A stretch of DNA of 64,000 nt from Pseudomonas arsenicoxydans (GCF_900103875.1 NZ_LT629705.1:3977001-4041000), one strand, 5' to 3'; counted from the stretch's first letter, positions 18,429-27,681 are shown. Program-made: numbers and translations. Notes: a model not told the origin generated them from the letters alone.

Positions 18429-18685
18429 AGTGAGGTTCCCCTGACGACGCGCCCTCAACTCCGTGTCCCAGGCGGCTGGCGATTGGTATTTGAAATTAAT
18501 GATACGGCAGCGCTAATCACGCCGCACCGTCCGCAGCAGTGACGAGGTCGTTCAGCGGCCTCTTTGGACGTAAAACCAAGCTTTCGTGGAGGGAAACCCA
18601 CAGCAGGCACAAGGACTTCGTTCATGCGCGCAGGCAATCTTCATCTACCGACGCAATGGTTGCAGTCGACACGTGGAGAAAGCCC

Positions 18686-19447
18686 ATGAAGATCGTCGTT
18701 ATTGGAGGCTCCGGCCTCATTGGATCGAAACTTGTGAAGAACCTCCGCGAGCGCGGCCATGACGTGCTCGCTGCCAGCCCCAGCACGGGCGTAAACAGCA
18801 TCACCCGCGAGGGCTTGGCCCAGGCGATGGATGGTGCTGACATCGTCGTCGACGTGGCGAACGCGCCGTCGTGGGAGGATCAGGCTGTCCTCGAGTTTTT
18901 CGAAACGTCGAGCCGTAACCTGCTGGCCGCCGAAGCCGCCGCCGGGGTTCGCCATCACGTTGCCCTGTCGATTGTCGGGAGCGAACGGCTTCCCGAGAAC
19001 GGCTATTTCCGGGCCAAGGTCGCGCAGGAAAACCTGATCAAGGCCTCCGGCGTTCCTTACTCCATCTTGCGTGCCACGCAGTTCTTCGAATTTGTCGGCG
19101 GTATTGCCGATTCGTTTGCCGTCGGCGACGAGCTGTGCGTTTCGCCGGCGCTGATCCAGCCGTTGGCGTCCGACGACGTGGTGGCGGCGCTCACCGACGT
19201 CGTGCTGGCAGCACCGCTCAATGGCACGGTCGAAGTCGCGGGGCCCGAGGCCCTGCCTATCGACGAGCTGATCAGGCGCTTTCTGCGGGCTACTCAGGAT
19301 ACTCGCCAGGTCGTACCGGACGTACACGCGCGCTACTACGGCGCCGTGCTTGACGATCAATCGCTGACACCCGGCAAGAACCCGCGCCTGGGCGCGATCC
19401 GTTTCGAAGACTGGCTCAGCCAGTCAATGGCCGAAGCAGGCCGCTGA
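18686..19447 (+). CDS. NmrA-like NAD(P)-binding atypical SDR
   Basis: The 253-residue protein begins with a dinucleotide-binding loop IVVIGGSGLIGSKLVKNL and contains ADIVVDVANAPSWED and HVALSIVGSERLPENGYFRAK (read in parts), as in atypical SDR/NmrA-type proteins such as quinone reductase or epimerase homologues. It lacks a strong catalytic Tyr-x3-Lys in the classical place. The ATG at 18686 follows GGAG and starts directly at the Rossmann strand. It is the first gene of a run with a secreted cupin and an EmrAB-type pump, suggesting a role in handling a toxic or redox-active compound. Confidence 0.85.
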   Translation: MKIVVIGGSGLIGSKLVKNLRERGHDVLAASPSTGVNSITREGLAQAMDGADIVVDVANAPSWEDQAVLEFFETSSRNLLAAEAAAGVRHHVALSIVGSERLPENGYFRAKVAQENLIKASGVPYSILRATQFFEFVGGIADSFAVGDELCVSPALIQPLASDDVVAALTDVVLAAPLNGTVEVAGPEALPIDELIRRFLRATQDTRQVVPDVHARYYGAVLDDQSLTPGKNPRLGAIRFEDWLSQSMAEAGR

Positions 19448-19529
19448 GTCTGCCAGGAACAACTCAGGAAGGCGCCGCCCCGGTCATGGGGCGCGCCGTC
19501 ATAACACCTATCCACGAAGGAGTATTGCC

Positions 19530-19943
19530 ATGGTTACCCGACTTCTCTTGGCCGCTGCTTTCGCAGCACTGTCGATCAGCGCAGCGTCGGCCGCCGAGCC
19601 GCCCCCCGGCAAGGTGACAGTCGTGTTTGACCGTCCCATTCCCAACATCCCTGGCAAGAGCATGAAGGGGGTGGTCGTCGAATATGGGCCGGGTGCCGCG
19701 TCGCCGTCCCACACCCATCCGAAAACGGCCTTCATCTACGCAACGGTCCTGGAGGGCGCGTTTCGCATCAAGGTCAAAGGCCAGCCGGAAAAGATCTACC
19801 ACGTCGGCGAAAACTTCGTAGAGGAACCGGGTTCCGTGCACGAAGTCAGCGCCAATGCCAGCGACACCGAGCCTGCACGCCTGTTGGCCGTGTTCGTCCT
19901 CGACACCGGCGAAAAAACGCTCGTCACACCTATCAAAAAGTGA
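19530..19943 (+). CDS. Exported cupin-domain protein
   Basis: The 137-residue protein has a short signal peptide (LLLAAAFAALSISAASA, cleavage near residue 22) and a single cupin barrel. Cupin motif 1 is visible as SPSHTHPKTAFIYATVLEG (about 64-82) with the two His ligands, and motif 2 as EEPGSVHEVSAN (about 108-119). It is probably a periplasmic metal-binding or ligand-binding protein; members have varied or unknown roles. AGGAG precedes the ATG. It sits between the NmrA-like gene (82 nt before) and the HlyD gene. Confidence 0.88.
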   Translation: MVTRLLLAAAFAALSISAASAAEPPPGKVTVVFDRPIPNIPGKSMKGVVVEYGPGAASPSHTHPKTAFIYATVLEGAFRIKVKGQPEKIYHVGENFVEEPGSVHEVSANASDTEPARLLAVFVLDTGEKTLVTPIKK

Positions 19944-20039
19944 GCCGATCTACGCGCTCATAATTGCTCGACAGCCGGGCGGCAGGCCACTGCCTCCCTG
20001 GTACTGCTGTCGAGCAGGGCATTGAACAGGAATGAAGAA

Positions 20040-21137
20040 ATGATCTCGCTCCAGGACAAGGCCGCCGTTGCCTCCGGTGCAAGCGCCGAGACCTCCGCCG
20101 TCGTGGCTCGGCAAAACAAGCGCAAAATAATCGGCCTAGTGCTGTGCGTTGGCGCCGTGCTGGTCTTGGCTATCTGGGGGGCCATGGCTGTTTCGAGCGG
20201 CTCAACCTCGACCGATAACGCCTATGTTCGTGGAGACGTGACCTCACTCGCCGCCAAGGTGGCCGGCTACGTCACTGCGGTAGAGGTCAAGGACAACCAA
20301 ACCGTCCAGGCGGGTGACGTCCTGTTCCGTATCGATGACCGCGACTATCGCGCCAGGCTTGCGCAAGCGGCGGCTAATGTCAGCGCGGCCCAGGCTCGCC
20401 TGGCCCATGTCGATGCGCAGACCCAGCTTCAGCGTGCATTGATACGGCAGGCCGAAGCCCAAAGGCGTTCGGCCACCGCCGACATGAATCTGGCGACCAA
20501 GACCCAGGATCGCAGCCGCAAACTGATCGTCAGCAACGCGGTGAGCCAAGCCTTGGTCGATGAAACCGACACTGCGCGGTCCAGGGCCGAGGCATCGGTA
20601 TCGGCCGCTTCGGCAACGGTTGAGGCGCAACAGCAACACATCGCCGTCTATGCGGCCGAGAGAGAGGCTGCCGTGGCTGCCGTGTCGCAAGCACAGGCTG
20701 CACGCGATCTCGCCCAGATCGATCTCGACCACACTGTGGTTCGTGCGCCTGTGGGGGGCGTCGTCGGAAATCGCCAGGTTCGTATCGGCCGGTTCGTGAC
20801 CCCGGGCGTCTCCTTGCTCGATATCGTCCCGGTCAATGATGTGTGGGTCGTGGCGAACTTCAAGGAAACCCAGCTCGAACATATCCGCACCGGTCAGCAC
20901 GTGCGCATCACGGTCGATGGCTACCCTGACGTGGTACTTCAAGGCGCGGTCGACAGCTTCGCACCGGGGAGTGGGGCGGCGTTCAGTTTGCTGCCGCCCG
21001 ACAACGCGACCGGAAACTTTGTCCGTGTCGTGCAGCGGGTTCCGGTCAAGATCCGTCTGGCCGACAATCCACTGCCGGGGCGCATCGTGCCTGGCTTGTC
21101 CGCGCGGGTGGAGGTGAGGCAAGGGAAAGGCTCATGA
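20040..21137 (+). CDS. EmrA/HlyD-family membrane fusion protein
   Basis: The 365-residue protein has one N-terminal membrane anchor (LVLCVGAVLVLAIWGAMAV, about 35-53), a lipoyl-like half motif (DNAYVRGDVTSLAAKVAGYV), a long alanine/glutamine-rich coiled coil (about 100-220) and the second half motif DHTVVRAPVGGVVGNRQVR. This is the adaptor of a tripartite or EmrAB-type efflux pump. AACAGGA lies 9 nt before the ATG; a TTG at 20022 is an alternative start. Its TGA overlaps the ATG of the MFS gene. No outer-membrane TolC-type gene is adjacent, so a TolC homologue elsewhere would be required. Confidence 0.92.
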   Translation: MISLQDKAAVASGASAETSAVVARQNKRKIIGLVLCVGAVLVLAIWGAMAVSSGSTSTDNAYVRGDVTSLAAKVAGYVTAVEVKDNQTVQAGDVLFRIDDRDYRARLAQAAANVSAAQARLAHVDAQTQLQRALIRQAEAQRRSATADMNLATKTQDRSRKLIVSNAVSQALVDETDTARSRAEASVSAASATVEAQQQHIAVYAAEREAAVAAVSQAQAARDLAQIDLDHTVVRAPVGGVVGNRQVRIGRFVTPGVSLLDIVPVNDVWVVANFKETQLEHIRTGQHVRITVDGYPDVVLQGAVDSFAPGSGAAFSLLPPDNATGNFVRVVQRVPVKIRLADNPLPGRIVPGLSARVEVRQGKGS

Positions 21138-22723
21138 ACAACTTTACGAGCGTCACGCCGAGCAAGGCCAGGATTGGCGCCTTGCTGATTGTGGCGATCA
21201 TGCTGGCCACGCTGACGGAAGCGATCGCCGGCACCGTTCTATCGATCGGTCGCGGCGATATCATCGGCGACACCTATGCGACACCTGATGAGTTCGCCTG
21301 GCTGGATGTCGGCTACACCGCGTTCAAACTGATCGGGTTCATCATGGGCCCATGGCTGATGCAGCGTTTTTCTGCGCGGAACCTGATCATCGGTTCAACC
21401 CTGGCCATGGGCCTGGCATGCTGCATCGCCGCCATTACCGCTCGGCTGGACCTGCTGATCGCGCTTCGCATCATTCAAGGCTTCGCCGGCGGCACCCTGC
21501 TGGTAGCGGGTCAGGCGATGGTTTTTCGTGCCTGGTCGCGTACCCTTCAGCCGATTCTCCAAGCCCTGTTTGCCATGGGCTCCGTGGTGGCGCCGGCGAC
21601 TATCGCCCCGGCCCTTCAAGGGTGGTTGATCGACAGCCAGTCCTGGACCTGGATTTTCTTCAGCGTGGTGCCGCTGGCCCTGACAGCGACCGGCCTTTTG
21701 CTCATCGCAGACCACCCGATACCTGCCAAGGTCCGACAGCGCCGCTTTGACTGGCTCGGCTTTTCGCTGATCTCGGTCAGCCTGTTCTGTTTCACCTACG
21801 TTTTCAGTCAGGGCAGCCGATGGGACTGGTTCGAGGAACCTCGCATCCTGATGCTGACGATGCTCGGCGCCGCCGCTTTGCTGGCCTTTCTCGGCCAGCA
21901 AGTCTTAGCCAAAGGTCAGGGGTTGCTCGATTTCACGGTGTTCAAATCGAGCGATTTTACCTTCGCCTTTATCGTCAGTTTTGTCGCCGGTGCCGCCTTG
22001 TTCGGCAGCGCGTTTCTGATTCCGGCGTTCGCCCTGTCGGTGCTTGCGTTCACCCCGACCGATGCCGGCTTGCTGCTGTTGCCCAGTGGCGGTTTTTTTG
22101 TCGGCTCGCTGCTCATCGCTGCCTTTCTCATCAAAGTCCGCCGCGTTCCACCGGTTGCGACAGTGCCTGTTGGCATTCTGCTGATCATGGGTGCGATGTG
22201 GATGCTGTCCGCTTCCACCAGCGAAAGCGGCACCGACGACATGATGGCGGCGATCCTGTTGCGCGGCCTGGGCCTTGGCTTCCTGTTTCTGTCGATCACA
22301 CTGATTGCCTTCAGCGACCTCAACAGTCGCAACCTTGCCAGCGGCATCGGCCTGTTCAATACGGGGCGTCAATTGGGAGGCTTAATGGGGGTCGCCGGGC
22401 TGCAGACCCTGATCGACCATCACATCGTCATCAATGTCGCGGCCCTCGGCGCTAACGTGACCCCCGGGAGAAATGCGCTCATTGAGCATCTGACGATCAC
22501 CACGCAGATACTGGTGGGGAAGGGCATGGACCAAGTAGCCGCTGGCAGGGCAGCGACCAGCCTGCTGGGCAAGGCTGTTTCGGGTCAGGCCACGGTGATT
22601 GCGTTCGATACCGCGTTCTACGCGGTGGCCCTGTTGTTTGTCTTCGCGGCCCCCTTGCTGGTCGGCATCAAGCAGGGGCTCTCTCGACATGCGAAAGCGC
22701 GCGCTGCGCAAACTGGCGCATGA
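21134..22723 (+). CDS. EmrB-type MFS drug exporter (DHA2 family)
   Basis: The 529-residue protein has about fourteen hydrophobic segments, the layout of DHA2 drug:H+ antiporters. Typical sites are LDVGYTAFKLIGFIMGPWL in the first third, LRIIQGFAGGTLLVAGQAM (motif C-like region) and the long conserved N-terminal half. It pairs with the EmrA-like adaptor through a 4-nt ATGA overlap. Together they should export a hydrophobic or phenolic toxin across both membranes with a TolC homologue. The substrate is unknown. Confidence 0.92.
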   Translation: MNNFTSVTPSKARIGALLIVAIMLATLTEAIAGTVLSIGRGDIIGDTYATPDEFAWLDVGYTAFKLIGFIMGPWLMQRFSARNLIIGSTLAMGLACCIAAITARLDLLIALRIIQGFAGGTLLVAGQAMVFRAWSRTLQPILQALFAMGSVVAPATIAPALQGWLIDSQSWTWIFFSVVPLALTATGLLLIADHPIPAKVRQRRFDWLGFSLISVSLFCFTYVFSQGSRWDWFEEPRILMLTMLGAAALLAFLGQQVLAKGQGLLDFTVFKSSDFTFAFIVSFVAGAALFGSAFLIPAFALSVLAFTPTDAGLLLLPSGGFFVGSLLIAAFLIKVRRVPPVATVPVGILLIMGAMWMLSASTSESGTDDMMAAILLRGLGLGFLFLSITLIAFSDLNSRNLASGIGLFNTGRQLGGLMGVAGLQTLIDHHIVINVAALGANVTPGRNALIEHLTITTQILVGKGMDQVAAGRAATSLLGKAVSGQATVIAFDTAFYAVALLFVFAAPLLVGIKQGLSRHAKARAAQTGA

Positions 22724-22818
22724 GACAGGTAACACGAGCCGTCGGGCTTTGGATGAAGGTGTTCATCGCGTCAGGGGGTAGTGCCTCGGGGGCTCCGGAC
22801 TTCAAGAATTTGAATCGG

Positions 22819-23253
22819 TCAAAGTTGTTCATCCGCCGCACTTATACTGATTTTAGCTTCCTGGGCGAAGCGAAACAGACCCACACCGAGGAAGTAGGTA
22901 GCGATGATAAAAAGAAGGCCGGCACCATAGGCGTACTTGAAGCCCATGAACTCAGTCAAAAAGATGATAGCGAGCAGCAGGGTGGCGCAAAGTCCGCCGC
23001 GCAAAGAAGAAAGGATACCAGCGTTCAATAAGTTAGCCCGCCGTCTCAATCTCTCAAGATCAGCCCTGAGGTGCGCACGCATCTGGTCGTCTTCGGGGAT
23101 CGCATTGAGTGCCCGTGTACGGTCGATGACGGCTGATAACCTTGAAGTCATTAACGATACGAACGCAGCAATTGCACCGAGGAAAAACGTCGGGGCTGTT
23201 GCTTGCGAAAAGATCTGCGACAACCGCACAGCGTCAGGAATGAATTCGTTCAA
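22819..23253 (-). CDS. DUF2721 membrane protein
   Basis: The 144-residue protein has three hydrophobic segments: TAPTFFLGAIAAFVSLM (about 19-35), GLCATLLLAIIFLTEFM (about 87-103) and GAGLLFIIATYFLGVGLF (about 109-126). Between the first and second is a basic helix starting SRLSAVIDRTRAL. This arrangement is that of DUF2721 proteins, of unknown function. TTG at 23253 is used as start because an AGGGGG ribosome-like sequence precedes it and the next in-frame ATG would remove the first membrane segment. Confidence 0.8.
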   Translation of the reverse strand: MNEFIPDAVRLSQIFSQATAPTFFLGAIAAFVSLMTSRLSAVIDRTRALNAIPEDDQMRAHLRADLERLRRRANLLNAGILSSLRGGLCATLLLAIIFLTEFMGFKYAYGAGLLFIIATYFLGVGLFRFAQEAKISISAADEQL

Positions 23254-23650
23254 TTTAGGGACCCCCTAATAGTAATAGGCCGAGGATTTGCAATTCTCCG
23301 TTTGACATAGTTCGCGGTCAAAAGGCATGGCGCACCCTGTTATCGGTTGGGGCTCAGTACAGTCTTGGGGGCTGAGTTTTTGCTGACAACTGGGCACCAA
23401 CATCGGGCCAAGTCTGCAAGTTGGTCGGGCTGCCCTGTCGTAGAGCGTAGAGCAGCTCAGGAGACTTTCCACGGTGAACAAGCGTTTTATTCTGTGACAC
23501 TGAGGAAAATAAACATGATCGACGGTCAGGTGATATGAAACTCCCGGGCTGGCGCAGCGCCTGTATCCCATAAATGCGCCACGTCTGTATCTATCGACAC
23601 CATCGCCAGATTGATACGGTCTGCATTTATCGTATTTCGATGAGGCAACA
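23254..23650. other. Intergenic stretch without a recognised gene
   Basis: These 397 nt lie between the divergent DUF2721 and DHCW-cupin genes. Both promoters should be here. I find no RNA gene, repeat or convincing small ORF; the open frames present lack ribosome sites and protein-like composition. Confidence 0.4.
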
Positions 23651-23980
23651 ATGGAGCTCACTGCAATCCCGTTCGGTACCACCGATTGGTCAACGATAGA
23701 GCCGGTGGCGCATGCCGGTCAGACAGGCACAGCCTATTGGCGTACCTGCCAGTTTGGTTCAGCGCGTGTGCGGATGGTCGAGTACAGCCCTGGCTATCTG
23801 GCCGATCACTGGTGTTGGCGGGGACACATCCTGTTGTGCCTGGAGGGTCAGTTGCATACGGAGCTGGAAGATGGTCGTCAGTTCACACTGACGCCTGGCA
23901 TGAGCTATCAGGTGGGTAATGATGCGGAGGGACATCGATCATTCACCACCCACGGGGCGAAGTTGTTCATTGTGGATTAG
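23651..23980 (+). CDS. DHCW-motif cupin-fold protein
   Basis: The 109-residue protein is a small single cupin. The segment YLADHWCWRGHILLCLEG at about 51-68 carries the family hallmark (Asp-His-x-Cys-x-x-Gly-His), which puts potential metal ligands on one strand, and FTLTPGMSYQVGNDAEGH supplies the second motif. The function of these proteins is unknown. GAGG lies upstream of the ATG. It is convergent with the ABC exporter gene at 24014-25873, with a GC-rich hairpin between them. Confidence 0.85.
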   Translation: MELTAIPFGTTDWSTIEPVAHAGQTGTAYWRTCQFGSARVRMVEYSPGYLADHWCWRGHILLCLEGQLHTELEDGRQFTLTPGMSYQVGNDAEGHRSFTTHGAKLFIVD

Positions 23981-23982
23981 CC

Positions 23983-24011
23983 GTGGGGGCGGTCCTGCAT
24001 ACCGCGCCCAC
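23983..24011. terminator. Hairpin between convergent genes
   Basis: Arms GTGGGGGCGG and CCGCGCCCAC (one mismatch) around a 9-nt loop lie exactly in the 33-nt gap between the convergent cupin and ABC genes. There is no T-run on either strand, so it is only a weak candidate bidirectional terminator. Confidence 0.4.
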
Positions 24012-24013
24012 GC

Positions 24014-25873
24014 TCATGCCTGATCCATCGCCTCAGCCAACCCCTCATCCTCACCGAGAAAGCCACCGCTTTGATGCTGCCAGAGCCGCGCGTAGGTGCC
24101 GTTTCTTCCCAGCAATTCAGCGTGGGTGCCTTGTTCGATGATGCGTCCTTCATCCATGACAATGAGTCGATCCATGGCCGCAATCGTCGACAACCGATGG
24201 GCGATGGCGATGACGGTCTTGCCCTCCATCATTTCATAGAGGTTTTCCTGAATGGCGACTTCGACTTCCGAGTCCAGGGCGCTAGTCGCCTCGTCGAGTA
24301 ACAGGATCGGGGCGTTCTTGAGCATCACCCGGGCAATGGCTATGCGTTGGCGCTGGCCGCCCGAGAGCTTGATACCGCGCTCACCCACCAAGGTGTCATA
24401 GCCGTTATGGCCTTGCCGGTCGCTCAGTTGGCTTATGAAACCGTCGGCTTGCGCATTGGCTGCCGCGCTGCGGATCTGCGCCTCGGTTGCGTCCGGGCGG
24501 CCGTAGGCGATGTTGTCGCGAATCGAACGGTGCAGCAGGGACGTGTCCTGAGTGACCATGCCGATAGCGCTGCGCAGACTGTCTTGTGTCACCTGGGCGA
24601 TGTTTTGCCCGTCGATGCGAATCTCACCGCTGTCGATGTCATAGAAACGCAGCAGCAGATTAATCAGCGTCGATTTACCCGCACCGGAACGGCCCACCAG
24701 GCCGATCTTTTCGCCTGCGCGGATGTTTAGGTTCAAGCCATCGAGCACGTGGCGTTCACCGTTGTAGCTGAAGCTCACATTGTCAAACGTCACCGCACCG
24801 CCAGAGGGCACCAGCACACCGGCGTTCGGCGCATCCTGCACCTTGGGGCCACGGGTCAGGGTGGCCATGCCATCCTGCACGGTGCCGATGTTTTCGAACA
24901 GTGAAGTCATTTGCCACATGATCCAGTGCGACATGCCATTGATGCGCAACGCCATGGCAGTAATCGCCGCCACGGCCCCCGTGCCGACTTCACCTTGGTG
25001 CCACAGCCACAACGCATAGCCACCGGCGCCGAGGATCAGCCCGACCACCAGCGCCTGATTGACGATCTCAAACTGGCTGACCAGGCGCATCTGGCGGAAA
25101 CCGGTGTCCTTGAAATCCTCCATCGCCGCGCGCGCGAAGTGCGCTTCACGTTTGGAGTGCGAGAACAGCTTCACGGTGGTGATGTTGGTATAGGCGTCGG
25201 AAATGCGCCCCGTCATCGAAGATCGCGCATTGGCCTGTTCCTGGCCGACGTGCCCCAAGCGTGGCACAAAATACAACATGGCCAGACCGAACAACGTGAC
25301 CCACGCAATAAAAGGCAGCATGAGTTTCAGGGCGAAGCCGCCGGCCAGTGCGATGATCGCAATGAAATAAACGCCGATGCCGGGTGCGATTTCGATGAGC
25401 GTGAACAGCACTTCGCGCACGGCCAATGCCGTCTGCATCACCTTGGTCGTTACCCGGCCGGAGAACTCATCGGAGAAGAATGAAAGGCTTTGCCGCAGCA
25501 TTAAACGGTGGAAGTCCCAGCGCAGCCGCAGCGGCAGATTAATCGCCAATACCTGGTGCTGAACCATGGTGCGAAGCGCCACCAGCCCAACGCTGGTGAG
25601 CAACACTATCCCGATACCCCACAGCACTCGACTTTCTTGCCCGTTTGCATCACTACCGGCTTGCCATGTCGAGAGCAGATCCACGACCTGCCCAAGAAAG
25701 GAAAACAACCAGGCTTCGTAAATCGACACACTGGCACTCAGCAGAGCAAGCGCAAGAATATAGCCCCGTGCTCCTCGCGTGCAGGCCCACAGAAACCGCA
25801 TCAGGCCGACAGGCGGTGGTGGTGCTTCGTCGGGAGGAAATGGGTCGAGCCTTTGTTCAAACACGCGAAGCAT
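24014..25873 (-). CDS. ABC exporter half-transporter (fused membrane and ATPase domains)
   Basis: The 619-residue protein has an N-terminal six-helix exporter domain (residues about 20-330) and a C-terminal ATPase with Walker A VGRSGAGKSTLI (about 400), signature [13 protein letters not shown] and Walker B ILLLDEATSALDSE. It acts as a homodimer in the inner membrane, in the MsbA/multidrug class; substrate unknown. The open frame extends seven codons upstream, but the ATG at 25873 has a strong GGAGG site. It stands alone, convergent with the DHCW cupin. Confidence 0.92.
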   Translation of the reverse strand: MLRVFEQRLDPFPPDEAPPPPVGLMRFLWACTRGARGYILALALLSASVSIYEAWLFSFLGQVVDLLSTWQAGSDANGQESRVLWGIGIVLLTSVGLVALRTMVQHQVLAINLPLRLRWDFHRLMLRQSLSFFSDEFSGRVTTKVMQTALAVREVLFTLIEIAPGIGVYFIAIIALAGGFALKLMLPFIAWVTLFGLAMLYFVPRLGHVGQEQANARSSMTGRISDAYTNITTVKLFSHSKREAHFARAAMEDFKDTGFRQMRLVSQFEIVNQALVVGLILGAGGYALWLWHQGEVGTGAVAAITAMALRINGMSHWIMWQMTSLFENIGTVQDGMATLTRGPKVQDAPNAGVLVPSGGAVTFDNVSFSYNGERHVLDGLNLNIRAGEKIGLVGRSGAGKSTLINLLLRFYDIDSGEIRIDGQNIAQVTQDSLRSAIGMVTQDTSLLHRSIRDNIAYGRPDATEAQIRSAAANAQADGFISQLSDRQGHNGYDTLVGERGIKLSGGQRQRIAIARVMLKNAPILLLDEATSALDSEVEVAIQENLYEMMEGKTVIAIAHRLSTIAAMDRLIVMDEGRIIEQGTHAELLGRNGTYARLWQHQSGGFLGEDEGLAEAMDQA

Positions 25874-26329
25874 TGTGGCCTCCGAAAAAATCAATGTGAG
25901 GGGATTCTGCCACTTAATGAGTGCTTTGAGGGTTGGCAGGTTAAGGGTATGACGCCGTGGAGGGTTGTAGATTCCCGGGCAGATACTGCCTCAGCCACCG
26001 TTAGAACGAATACCTCCTGGGGATGAAGGTGCCAGCATCCACCACGCTGGTTGCGACTTTCACCCGGGCTCGGCAGCCTTCCACTTACTTTTCGTTCGGG
26101 TTCAGGCTGTGCTGCATAAGTCAGGGACGGGTTAGATTTTCTTGAACTGACGATTCCCAAAGGAGTGCCGAATCAATAGCAGGCCCATGGCTCGTTAACA
26201 TCAATCATCCATTAAAAAAAGCGCCCCTTAGCCCCAGATAACATGATTTTTCACCCGCTCAAGCCTTCCATATAGTCATCGCAAGCCCAATCGGAACACA
26301 TCTGTGTTTCATCGATGCGAGATAAATTT
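25874..26329. other. Intergenic stretch at the left border of the lower-G+C cluster
   Basis: These 456 nt hold no recognised gene. On the minus strand, 25950-26130 has several GC-rich short inverted repeats (for example around CAGCATCC ... GGATGCTGG on the complementary strand near 26033-26050) that would fold, resembling structured RNA or an intron/retron fragment, but I cannot assign a class. The 89-codon minus-strand frame there has no protein-like features. The last 100 nt turn A/T-rich and should carry the promoter of the PLP-enzyme gene. Confidence 0.35.
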
Positions 26330-27598
26330 ATGGACGACAAGATAAAACCTCACCAGAGCCAGGCTGCTGGTTTGGGGACGCGAGTGGTTTGGGGAGGGGA
26401 GCAAGTTCAGCATCCCTACAACGCTACCCAAACGCCCATCGTAGTCAGTGCCGCCTACGGTTACCATGACATTGATGAATGGTATGACGTGGCATTGGGT
26501 AAAGAGCCTGGCTTCATTTACAGCCGCATGAGCAACCCGACTGTCTGTGTCTTGGAAGACAAACTTTGCGAGCTTGAAAGCGCGGAGTCGGCTGTCGCTT
26601 TCAGTACCGGGATGGCTGCAATCAGTGGTGTGCTGCATACCTTCCTGTCCCATGGGCAGCGTGTGGTTTCTACCCGCGACAGCTACGGTGGTACAAACAA
26701 GATCTTTGAAGAGTTTCTCCCGCGCATGGGAGTCGAAGTTGCGCTTTGCGATACCCTCGACACTGAATCTATCGAGCATGAGATCGCCAAAGGCTGCAAT
26801 GTCCTTTACCTCGAAACCCCGACGAACCCGACACTGAAGGTTCTGGATATACGACGCCTGGTGGCGGCGGCGAAGCGTGTTGGGGCGTTGGTCATAGCAG
26901 ACAACACGTTCGCAACGCCCTTGAATCAGAATCCCCTTGCTCTCGGGGTGGATGTGGTAGTGCACAGTGCTACCAAGTTCCTGTCGGGTCATGGCGATGT
27001 GCTTGGCGGTGTGGTCTGTGGCAATGAGCATCTTATGTCTCAAGTTCGCCATTACCGCGAAATTAATGGGGCCTCGCTGGATCCGTTCTCCGCTTATCTC
27101 ATCATCCGGGGCATCAAGACTTTGGCTTTGCGTCTGCGCCAGCAACAGGTAAGCGCGCAAGCACTGGCTGAGTATCTCTGCACCGAGCCGCTGGTTGAGT
27201 CAGTGAACTATCCGGGACTGCCTCAACATCGAGGTCATACCATTGCTCGTTCGCAGATGCGTGGATTTGGCGCAATCGTCAGCTTCGTGCTGGTGGGGGG
27301 AATGGACACAGTGACTCGTTTGCTACCGCTGCTTAAGTATGCCCATCGGGCGGGTAACTTAGGAGCGGTTGAAACCATCTACGGGCCGGCAAGGACAACC
27401 AGCCACGTGGAAAACACCTTGAAGGAACGCGAGGCACTTGGGATTTCTGAGGGCTTGGTCAGGGTCTCTGTAGGTATTGAAGATACGGCCGACTTGTTGG
27501 CTGATCTTAAACAAGCATTTGAGTTGGTTCGCAGTAAACAAAGTCATTCAAGCCTCCACGCTGGAAACACCGAGCGTTTCACCGAGGTGGGAACCTGA
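26330..27598 (+). CDS. Cys/Met-metabolism PLP enzyme (cystathionine gamma-synthase / O-acylhomoserine type)
   Basis: The 422-residue fold-type I PLP enzyme shows YSRMSNPT (about 64), FSTGMAAISGVL (about 91), YGGTNKIF (about 119), IADNTFATP (about 189) and the Schiff-base lysine in HSATKFLSGHGD (about K216). YGGT rather than YGCT argues against a canonical methionine gamma-lyase, which has Cys there. A gamma-elimination or gamma-replacement on a homoserine ester or cystathionine is the family expectation. It opens the plus-strand cluster that also encodes homoserine dehydrogenase and a threonine-synthase-like protein. Start 26330 is chosen over 26315 because of a weak GCGAGA site. Confidence 0.88.
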   Translation: MDDKIKPHQSQAAGLGTRVVWGGEQVQHPYNATQTPIVVSAAYGYHDIDEWYDVALGKEPGFIYSRMSNPTVCVLEDKLCELESAESAVAFSTGMAAISGVLHTFLSHGQRVVSTRDSYGGTNKIFEEFLPRMGVEVALCDTLDTESIEHEIAKGCNVLYLETPTNPTLKVLDIRRLVAAAKRVGALVIADNTFATPLNQNPLALGVDVVVHSATKFLSGHGDVLGGVVCGNEHLMSQVRHYREINGASLDPFSAYLIIRGIKTLALRLRQQQVSAQALAEYLCTEPLVESVNYPGLPQHRGHTIARSQMRGFGAIVSFVLVGGMDTVTRLLPLLKYAHRAGNLGAVETIYGPARTTSHVENTLKEREALGISEGLVRVSVGIEDTADLLADLKQAFELVRSKQSHSSLHAGNTERFTEVGT

Positions 27599-27668
27599 AC
27601 TCGGGTAAGACTTCCGATTTAACGATCGGATAGTCCTTCATGAATAGTGAAAACAATAACAACTAGCG

Positions 27669-27681
27669 ACAATTTAATTGT
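27669..27681. promoter_or_regulatory. A/T palindrome upstream of the permease gene
   Basis: ACAATTTAATTGT is a perfect 6-1-6 palindrome 57 nt before the permease start. The A/T-rich centre would suit an Lrp/AsnC-type or LysR-type protein, both of which are encoded in this cluster. Evidence is limited to symmetry and position. Confidence 0.3.

Noticed and set aside
23347..23538. 63-codon plus-strand frame before the DHCW cupin
   Set aside because: No ribosome site and no protein-like pattern.
25891..26160. 89-codon minus-strand frame in the gap before the PLP enzyme
   Set aside because: Low-complexity, no motif; the region looks more like structured or degraded sequence than a gene.
26330..27598. 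Methionine gamma-lyase as the function of the PLP enzyme
   Set aside because: The Cys expected after YG in the active-site loop (YGCT) is Gly here (YGGT), as in cystathionine gamma-synthase-type enzymes.
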